Source of the DNA: an uncultured Clostridia bacterium
Lineage (GTDB): Bacteria; Bacillota; Clostridia; Oscillospirales; Oscillospiraceae
Direction of reading: 5' to 3'
Assembly: GCA_946011705.1 (NCBI GenBank)
Contig: CAMGCA010000142.1
Location: forward strand, 1-5,644
DNA length: 5,644 nt
The notes beneath the pieces are model-generated. The model made no database searches. It was not told the DNA's origin and worked only from the letters and a program-made list of their open reading frames with translations. Both the position numbers and the translations under genes were made by a program. Of the stretch, positions 1 to 4,572 are shown one piece after another. Within the stretch, counting starts at the first letter, position 1; each line of letters starts with the position of its first letter.

Positions 1-1634
1 ACATCACCGGCCCCATGACCGGCGCGTCCGCCCCTTCCACCGGACGTTACATGGTGGTCACCAAGTCTCCTCTGACCGGCATGATCGCCTGCTCCAACTC
101 CGGCGGCATCTGGGGTGCCAAGCTCAAGTACGCCGGCTGGGACGCCATCATCGTGGAGGGCGAGGCCCCCGAGTGGACCTACATCAACATCGTCGATGAC
201 AAGATCGAGCTGCTGGATGCCCGGGAGTATGTGGGCGTCATGAGCAAAGCCATGGACGAAAAGCTGAAGGAAAAGCACGGTGCGGACGCTTCCGTTCTGA
301 ACATCGGCCCTGCCGGTGAGAAGAAGGTGCTGCTGGCTGCCATCATGAACGACAAGGATCGTGCCGCAGGCCGCAGCGGTGTCGGCGCGGTCATGGGCAG
401 CAAGAAGCTGAAGGCCATCGTGGTCAAGGCCACCCGCAAATCTCTGGACAACATCGCCGACGTGGACGCTTTGAAGGTCGCCGCCAAGAACGCCATGGAC
501 GTGCTGAAGGCAAACCCCGTCACCGGCGCGGGCCTGCGTCAGCTGGGCACCGCAGTTCTCGTGAACATCATCAACAACATCGGCGCTTTCCCCACCAAGA
601 ACTGGCAGGAGAGCTACTACGATAAGGGTGAAGACATCTCCGGTGAGGCTCTGGCCGAGAAGTATCTGGTGAAGCCCAGCGCCTGCCACCGCTGCCCCAT
701 CGCCTGCGGTCGTGTGGTCAACGTCAACGGCAAGATTGTGGGCGGCCCTGAGTATGAGCCCCTGTGGGCCTACGGCGGCAACTGCGGCAACAGCGATCTG
801 AATGTCATTGACGAGTGCAATATGCTCTGCAACGAGTATGGTCTGGACGCCATTTCCGTGCCCTGCACCATCGCCGCCGCCATGGAGCTGTACCAGAGAG
901 GCTACATCAAGGAAGAGGAGTGCGCCGGTGTGCCGCTGGAGTGGGGCTCCACCAAGGCTCTGGTTGAGTGGACCAAGCGCATGGGCAATCCCGAAACCGA
1001 GCTGGATTGGCTCATGAGCTCCGGCTCCGCCCGGCTGTGCGAGCAATACTGGCCCCCCGATATTTCCATGCGCGTCAAGCAGCAGGAGATGCCAGCCTAC
1101 GATGCCCGTGCCATTCAGGGCATCGGCATCACCTACGCCACCTCCAACCGGGGCGGCTGCCATGTCCGGGGCTACATGATCTCCCCCGAGGTTCTGGGCC
1201 TGCCCCAGCAGCTGGACCGCACCGTCACCACCGACAAGGCCGCCTGGGCCAAGACCTTCCAGGATCTCACCGCCGTCATCGACTCCATGGGCCACTGCCT
1301 GTTCACCTCCTTCGCCATGGGTGCCAAGGAGTACACCGATCTGCTGAACGCCGCCACCGGCACCAACTGGACCATCGAGCAGGTTCTGGAAATCGGCGAT
1401 CGGATCTACAACATCGAGAGAATGTTCAACAAGGCCGCCGGCATGAAGCCCGAGGATGACCGTCTGCCCAAGCGTCTGCTGGAAGAGCCCGTTGTGAACG
1501 GCCCCTCCACCGGCATGACCTCTCAGCTGCCTCTGACCCTGCCTCAGTATTACGAGGCCCGCGGCTGGGTCAACGCCTTCCCCACCGACGAGACCCTGAA
1601 GAAGCTGGGTCTGGACGAATGCATCGGGCGGTAA
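1..1634 (+). CDS. aor: Aldehyde:ferredoxin oxidoreductase (AOR family), 5'-truncated by the window edge
   Basis: AOR-family enzymes are cytoplasmic tungsten (or molybdenum) bis-pyranopterin proteins that oxidise aldehydes to carboxylic acids with ferredoxin, or run in reverse. The frame is open from base 3 (ITGP then MTGASAPSTGRY, the usual family N-terminal stretch), so the ATG at 15 is internal; compared with usual AORs of about 600 residues, roughly 60-70 are missing upstream. Numbering from that ATG, a DKDRAAGRSGVGAVMGSKKL-type pterin-binding segment lies at 113-132. The [4Fe-4S] ligands are C224, C227 and C231 (CxxCxxxC) plus C428 in DSMGHC. The two pterin motifs are NEYGLD (273-278) and DSMGHC (423-428). 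GPEYE (244-248) and NRGGCH with H383 match by spacing the Glu and His near the metal in the Pyrococcus enzyme (inference). Metal choice and physiological aldehyde cannot be read from sequence. Codon use is strongly biased, suggesting high expression. Confidence 0.95.
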   Translation, partial: ITGPMTGASAPSTGRYMVVTKSPLTGMIACSNSGGIWGAKLKYAGWDAIIVEGEAPEWTYINIVDDKIELLDAREYVGVMSKAMDEKLKEKHGADASVLNIGPAGEKKVLLAAIMNDKDRAAGRSGVGAVMGSKKLKAIVVKATRKSLDNIADVDALKVAAKNAMDVLKANPVTGAGLRQLGTAVLVNIINNIGAFPTKNWQESYYDKGEDISGEALAEKYLVKPSACHRCPIACGRVVNVNGKIVGGPEYEPLWAYGGNCGNSDLNVIDECNMLCNEYGLDAISVPCTIAAAMELYQRGYIKEEECAGVPLEWGSTKALVEWTKRMGNPETELDWLMSSGSARLCEQYWPPDISMRVKQQEMPAYDARAIQGIGITYATSNRGGCHVRGYMISPEVLGLPQQLDRTVTTDKAAWAKTFQDLTAVIDSMGHCLFTSFAMGAKEYTDLLNAATGTNWTIEQVLEIGDRIYNIERMFNKAAGMKPEDDRLPKRLLEEPVVNGPSTGMTSQLPLTLPQYYEARGWVNAFPTDETLKKLGLDECIGR

Positions 1635-1684
1635 GACCGCCAAAGTGTTCCCCTTCGTTTCCGGCACGGCGATTCCAATTCTGC

Positions 1685-1714
1685 TTGACAAAAGTGACAA
1701 TTTAACCGTATGAT
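1685..1714 (+). promoter_or_regulatory. Sigma-A-type promoter for the carrier/adenylyltransferase/regulator unit
   Basis: A perfect -35 hexamer TTGACA (1685-1690) is followed after 18 bp by TATGAT (1709-1714), a 5/6 match to the -10 consensus. Transcription would begin near 1720-1722, giving a leader of about 130 nt before the sulfur-carrier start at 1854. It lies 50 bp past the aor stop, so the cofactor genes could be expressed independently of aor. The -10 sits in a short palindrome, CGTATGATACG (1707-1717), a possible operator. The call rests on consensus match only. Confidence 0.7.
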
Positions 1715-1719
1715 ACGCA

Positions 1720-1744
1720 AGGGGAGGGGCTTGTCCCCTCCCCT
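1720..1744. repeat. Perfect 10-bp inverted repeat (GC-rich hairpin) at the predicted transcript 5' end
   Basis: AGGGGAGGGG (1720-1729) pairs perfectly with CCCCTCCCCT (1735-1744) around the loop CTTGT. CGCAA (1716-1720) and TTGCG (1746-1750) could extend the stem past a small bulge. Neither strand has a T-run after it, so it is not a canonical terminator. It could be a 5'-end stabilising hairpin on the downstream transcript, a dispersed palindromic repeat, or a 3'-end-protecting structure for aor mRNA. Confidence 0.7.
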
Positions 1745-1747
1745 ATT

Positions 1748-1762
1748 GCGGCGAGTCGCCGC
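1748..1762. repeat. Second short hairpin in the leader
   Basis: GCGGCG (1748-1753) and CGCCGC (1757-1762) form a 6-bp GC stem with loop AGT, only 3 bp after the previous hairpin. Bases 1748-1750 would also be used by the extended form of the first hairpin, so the two structures may compete. The rest of the leader (1763-1853) contains no further strong structure that I can recognise, apart from a TGACAAT direct repeat (1695-1701 and 1763-1769). Confidence 0.5.
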
Positions 1763-1853
1763 TGACAATGCGTTACGAACACTGTTGGTCATCATACATC
1801 TTTAGGGTCCCTCGACCGGCAGCGCTCATTATGTGAGAAAAGGGATGAGTACC

Positions 1854-2075
1854 ATGATTGAAGTTCGTGTCTTTGCAACTCTGCGTCAGGGACGGGATAA
1901 GGTCACCATGCTGTCCCCCGAGGGTATCACCTGTGCCGGGGATATTCTGGCGCTGATGAACATTCCCAGGGAGGAAGTGTCCATCCTGCTGATCAACGGC
2001 TTCCATCAGAAACCCGAAACCCCTGTAAAGGATGGCGATATCGTCGCATTGTTCCCGCCGGTGGGAGGCGGCTGA
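1854..2075 (+). CDS. MoaD/ThiS-family ubiquitin-like sulfur carrier protein
   Basis: This is a 73-residue protein with the MoaD/ThiS beta-grasp pattern: MIEVRVFATLRQG at the start, a central SILLINGF strand, and a VKDGDIVALFPPV segment leading to a terminal Gly-Gly-Gly. In this family the C-terminal Gly is adenylated by a MoeB/ThiF-type enzyme, converted to a thiocarboxylate, and donates sulfur; MoaD members build the dithiolene of molybdopterin. ATG 1854 is preferred because AAAAGGG (1838-1844) is 9 nt upstream; GTG 1833 and ATG 1845 are in frame, but 1845 would touch the Shine-Dalgarno. The next gene starts 4 nt after the stop. Position after an AOR gene suggests service to the tungsto/molybdopterin pathway rather than thiamin (inference). 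The ending directly at GGG-TGA also shows that UGA is a functional stop in this organism. Confidence 0.9.
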   Translation: MIEVRVFATLRQGRDKVTMLSPEGITCAGDILALMNIPREEVSILLINGFHQKPETPVKDGDIVALFPPVGGG

Positions 2076-2079
2076 GCCT

Positions 2080-2751
2080 ATGAATCCCAGATATGAACGG
2101 AATATCCCGGCGCTGTCCGAAGCGGAGTGTGAGATTCTTCAGCGGAAACAGGTTCTTGTTGTGGGCTGCGGGGGCCTCGGCGGACATCTCATCGATATGC
2201 TGGCCAGAATCGGCGTAGGCGCGCTGCGGGTTGTGGATGGAGACGTATTTGAACCCTCCAATCTGAACCGGCAGCTTCTGAGCGAGGTGCCGCTGCTGGG
2301 TGTCAGCAAGGCAAGGGCCGCCGCCGCAAGAGTAAGCCGTGTCAACCCGGAAATATCCGCGGAAGCTGTGGACACCTTTCTGACGGAAAAGAACGCGCGC
2401 GGACTGCTGCTGTCCTGCGACGTGGTTCTGGACGGCCTGGACAATATCGAAAGCCGCCGGATTCTGGCGGAAGAATGCCAGCGGGCGGGAATTCCCTACA
2501 TCTATGGCGCAGTCAACGGCTGGGTGGCCCAGGCGGCGATTTCCATGCCGGGAGATCATCTGGTGCAGAGGCTGTACCCCGAGGGCGCCGTTCTGAAAAA
2601 CAAGAGCGTTCTCAGCTTTACCCCCGCCCTGTGCGCGTCCATGCAGGTTGCCCTGTGCGTCAAGCTGCTGACAGGCCGTCCGGTGGAAACCGGGAAACTA
2701 TACTATTTTGATTTGCTGAATCAGGAATTTGAATCCATTCCCATGGCATAG
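2080..2751 (+). CDS. MoeB/ThiF/HesA-family adenylyltransferase (E1-like sulfur-carrier activator)
   Basis: The protein has 223 residues and would use ATP to adenylate the C-terminal glycine of the MoaD-like protein encoded just upstream. Visible family features are RYERN at residues 4-8 (the Arg-finger region), the nucleotide-binding VVGCGGLGG loop (27-35), VVDGDVFEPSNLNRQ (51-65) with the conserved Asp and NR, K77 in GVSKA, and LDGLDN (117-122). The CxxC pairs that hold zinc in E. coli MoeB are absent, and it is shorter than the ~250-residue MoeB, so it belongs to a Zn-less, compact subgroup. ATG 2080 is chosen because GGGAGG (2063-2068) lies 11 nt upstream; upstream in-frame starts would run into the carrier gene. 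It is translationally close-coupled to that gene. MoeB-like function is favoured over ThiF by the AOR neighbourhood, not by a diagnostic residue. Confidence 0.9.
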   Translation: MNPRYERNIPALSEAECEILQRKQVLVVGCGGLGGHLIDMLARIGVGALRVVDGDVFEPSNLNRQLLSEVPLLGVSKARAAAARVSRVNPEISAEAVDTFLTEKNARGLLLSCDVVLDGLDNIESRRILAEECQRAGIPYIYGAVNGWVAQAAISMPGDHLVQRLYPEGAVLKNKSVLSFTPALCASMQVALCVKLLTGRPVETGKLYYFDLLNQEFESIPMA

Positions 2752-2770
2752 CCGGAAAGAAGGTGCCCTC

Positions 2771-3112
2771 GTGGATGCAGAGGTACATCCCGTTGTAACC
2801 ACTCACCTGACGCGAACCAATACGGTCTGCGATGAACAGCTCACCGCCATGCTGCATCTGGTGGAGGAGACCGGCTCTGTTCCGGAAGCCCGTCGGCGGC
2901 TGGGCGTCTCCCTTCCCTCTGGATGGTATCTGCTGGCCCAGGCGGAGGATGCCCTGGGTTTTCCCCTGCTGCGGCATCTTCCGGGCAGGAGTGTTTTAAC
3001 TGAGAAAGGCTGAAAACTGATGGACGCGTTGGATGGATTTCGGGCGGCTGTTCAGGCAAGCGCGGATTGTCTGTTCAAATCCTTCCCATGGGAAACAAAC
3101 GGGGAATGGTAA
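2771..3112 (+). pseudogene. ModE-like winged-helix DNA-binding regulator interrupted by in-frame TGA (3011-3013)
   Basis: The intact part (80 codons) carries the ModE N-terminal helix-turn-helix pattern: LTAMLHLVEETGSVPEARRR, then LGVSLPSGWYLLAQAEDALG, FPLLRHLPGR and LTEKG. In the family the wing's LTxxG motif is followed at once by a helix starting with charged residues and LL. Here TGA follows LTEKG, and the same frame then reads KLMDALDGFRAAVQASADCL and FKSF to a TAA at 3110-3112. With the TGA read as sense, the product would be 113 residues, close to the usual 110-120 of stand-alone ModE HTH proteins. GTG 2771 is preferred over ATG 2729, which lies inside the previous gene; AGG at 2761-2763 is 7 nt upstream. 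ModE proteins sense molybdate or tungstate through other domains; this short form has only the DNA-binding part. The stop could be a real null mutation, a sequence error, or tolerated as an 80-residue HTH protein. Confidence 0.75.
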
Positions 3113-3158
3113 GCGTTATTTCTCGTGGCGGAGGATACCATAGTCTTCATACACCTAC

Positions 3159-3189
3159 AAAAGCGGGGCACCTCGGCGTGAGGTGCCCC
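3159..3189 (-). terminator. Rho-independent terminator of the minus-strand transporter/small-ORF unit
   Basis: GGGGCACCT (3165-3173) and AGGTGCCCC (3181-3189) form a perfect 9-bp stem, extendable by one C-G pair, around a short GC loop. Read on the minus strand, the stem is followed by GC and TTTT (3162-3159). It lies 7 bp after the stop of the minus-strand small ORF. On the plus strand the following bases (AAATTCATT) are only weakly U-rich, so it may also partly stop the convergent plus-strand operon. The remaining gap 3113-3158 holds nothing I recognise. Confidence 0.7.
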
Positions 3190-3196
3190 AAATTCA

Positions 3197-3307
3197 TTAT
3201 GTCTCCCCGACGCCCGGGACTATGTTAGCCCCAGGGGTTCTCGGTGGGGACTTCGGCTGGTTATAGGCGATATCGGAAACACCGAAGTACTTGAGCACCT
3301 CGAACAT
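3197..3307 (-). CDS. Small 36-residue ORF with a strong Shine-Dalgarno, function unknown
   Basis: Read on the minus strand, ATG 3307-3305 is preceded by AAGGAG (3318-3313) with 5-nt spacing, and the frame ends with TAA at 3197-3199. The product begins MFEVLKYFGVSDIAYNQPKS and continues with a Pro/Gly-rich PPRTPGANIVPGVGET tail. There is no signal peptide, membrane segment, Cys or His. It sits 58 nt after the transporter stop and ends just before the terminator hairpin, so it would be the last cistron of that transcript. I do not recognise a family. It could be a real small protein or the remnant 5' end of a longer lost gene; the well-placed ribosome binding site and terminator favour a translated ORF. 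Confidence 0.5.
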   Translation of the reverse strand: MFEVLKYFGVSDIAYNQPKSPPRTPGANIVPGVGET

Positions 3308-3365
3308 CAGGTCTCCTTGATGTAGCAGGGTGCTGTTTCATGGTAAATTTTGTTCCCGTAATCCT

Positions 3366-4409
3366 CTATACCGTACTTCCCGTATGCGTATGGGTATGCC
3401 CTTCCATGTCCTTGTGGGAATGCCCGTGGGCGCTCTCGTCTTCGCCGTGGATGTGGGTATGCGCATGGGTGTGGATATGCTCGTGGGTGTGAACCACGCC
3501 ATCATGACAGTGGGCGTGGGTATGGACATGGCTGTGGGGATGGGTGTGCTGCAGGCAGACGGTATCTTTGACCATCAGCCAGGTGGCTGCCGCCATAACG
3601 GCAAGCCCCAGGTAGAAGGAAAACGCAGGCCGTTCCCCCAGAATCAGCATACTGAGGGCCACGCCGATAAATGGAGCAACCGCGTAATAGGCGCTGGTCT
3701 TGGCGGCGCCCAGCTCCTTCTGCGCCCTGATGTAAAAATTGATGCTCAGCCCGTAGGCCACAAAGCCCAGCCCAAGGGAAGCGGCAATCCACGCGATGCC
3801 CGGCAGGCTTTCCCCAACGCACAGGGCGATCATCAGGCTCCCAAGGCCGGAGAAAATTCCCTTGATTGTGGTGATCTGCACAGAGCTTTTGGAGCTGATC
3901 ATCCGGGTACAGTTATTCTCAAAGCCACAGCAAATGCACGCCCCCTAGAAGAGCAGGGACCCGCGGGTGAATTGAAACGCACCCTCCCCCTCAAAAGAAA
4001 GCAGGATACTGGCCAGCGTCACCAGAATAATCGCCGCCCACAGCCTTCTGGACAGCACCTCCCGGAATACCAGCAGGGCAATCAGGGAAGTTGCCACAAT
4101 TTCAAAGTTATTCAGCAGAGACGCGTTGGCGGAACCGGTATACTTGAGGCCGAACATCAGCAGAATCGGAGCGGCAATATCCAGTGCGATCATAGAAATC
4201 GTATAGGGAAGCTCCCGGCGGGTCAGCGGATTCTCCGCCTTCTTTCCGAGGGTAAGCAGCTGCAATCCCAGCCCCGCGCCGAGGTACAAAAGTGCGGCCA
4301 TCATGGTGGGCGAAATGTGGCGCAGCAGCAGCTTGGACAGCGGAAGGTTGATGGCGTACAGCGCCGCGGCCAGAATGGCGCAGGTAATGGCTGTTCGCTT
4401 CGCCGTCAT
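3366..4409 (-). pseudogene. EamA/DMT-family transporter with His-rich C-terminal tail, interrupted by in-frame TAG (3945-3947)
   Basis: EamA proteins of the drug/metabolite transporter superfamily have two homologous five-helix halves in the inner membrane. Half one starts MTAKRTAITCAILAAALYAI and includes NLPLSKLLL, GLKYTGSANASLLNN (first-half signature) and a helix ending ILLSFEGEG. Half two contains GACICCGFENNCTR, TTIKGIFSGLGSL, LGAAKTSAYYAVAPFIG and LILGERP. TAG is codon 155, at the junction; the reading frame is otherwise continuous (LLF-stop-GACICC), so it is a point nonsense change, not a frameshift. Residues 288-347 (bases 3548-3369) contain 22 His as HTH/HSH/HAH repeats with acidic breaks, suggesting Ni, Co or Zn binding; the substrate is unproven. 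ATG 4409 is chosen because GGAGG (4424-4420) is 10 nt upstream; ATG 4439 would sit in the likely -10 region. Length without the stop (347 codons) fits an intact EamA plus tail. The second half could be translated separately from 3902, but it has no convincing ribosome site. Confidence 0.85.
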
Positions 4410-4434
4410 TGTGAAAACACCTCCATGCAGGAGA

Positions 4435-4457
4435 ATCATACCCTGTCAGCAGACAGG
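4435..4457 (-). promoter_or_regulatory. Candidate promoter/operator of the His-tailed transporter
   Basis: On the minus strand TATGAT (4440-4435) matches a -10 box, placing transcription start about 18 nt before the transporter ATG's ribosome site. Immediately upstream, CCTGTC (4442-4447) and GACAGG (4452-4457) form a perfect 6-bp dyad with a 4-bp centre, lying where the -35/-10 spacer would be. No good -35 is seen at the usual distance, as expected for an activator-dependent or metal-responsive promoter, but this is inference from a short motif. Confidence 0.35.
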
Positions 4458-4482
4458 CGCAGTACCGCAATTTCATCCGGAT

Positions 4483-4519
4483 AAAAATTGGAGTGGCGCC
4501 GCTGACGCTGCGCCACTCC
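4483..4519 (-). terminator. Rho-independent terminator of the BMP lipoprotein gene
   Basis: GGAGTGGCGC (4490-4499) and GCGCCACTCC (4510-4519) form a perfect 10-bp stem with a 10-nt loop. On the minus strand it is followed by AATTTTT (4489-4483), a good U-tract. It lies 53 bp after the stop codon at 4575-4573 and separates that gene from the transporter promoter downstream. Confidence 0.85.
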
Positions 4520-4572
4520 GCTTCAAAATATTCCTACATCGTATCGGAGGTCAGTTTGCGCTCCGTCAGCAA

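Noticed and set aside
1720..1744. Hairpin as a Rho-independent terminator for aor
   Set aside because: The stem is strong, but no T-run follows on either strand. It lies at the predicted start of the next transcript.
1993..2559. 188-codon minus-strand frame across the carrier/E1 junction
   Set aside because: It lies opposite two genes with recognisable family motifs and shows no domain pattern itself.
2729..2770. ATG 2729 as start of the ModE-like protein
   Set aside because: It is inside the preceding gene, and the added 14 residues show no family similarity. GTG 2771 has a better-placed AGG and gives a normal length.
3011..3013. TGA as selenocysteine codon in the ModE-like gene
   Set aside because: ModE-like wing regions have no Cys/Sec at this position, the protein is not a redox enzyme, and I see no convincing SECIS-like hairpin immediately downstream.
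3372..3548. Repetitive GTGGGTATG-like tract as a DNA tandem repeat or CRISPR-like array
   Set aside because: The spacing is irregular and the pattern is fully explained by alternating His codons on the minus strand.
3945..3947. TAG as a pyrrolysine codon or general amber recoding
   Set aside because: The adenylyltransferase gene ends normally with TAG (2749-2751), followed by the next gene's ribosome site, and EamA transporters are not known pyrrolysine proteins.
3330..4484. 384-codon plus-strand open frame opposite the transporter
   Set aside because: Its composition (long runs of MG/VG and Gln/His/Arg-rich sequence) is the antisense image of His codons and membrane helices. The minus strand gives clear EamA motifs and a well-placed ribosome site, so this is a shadow.
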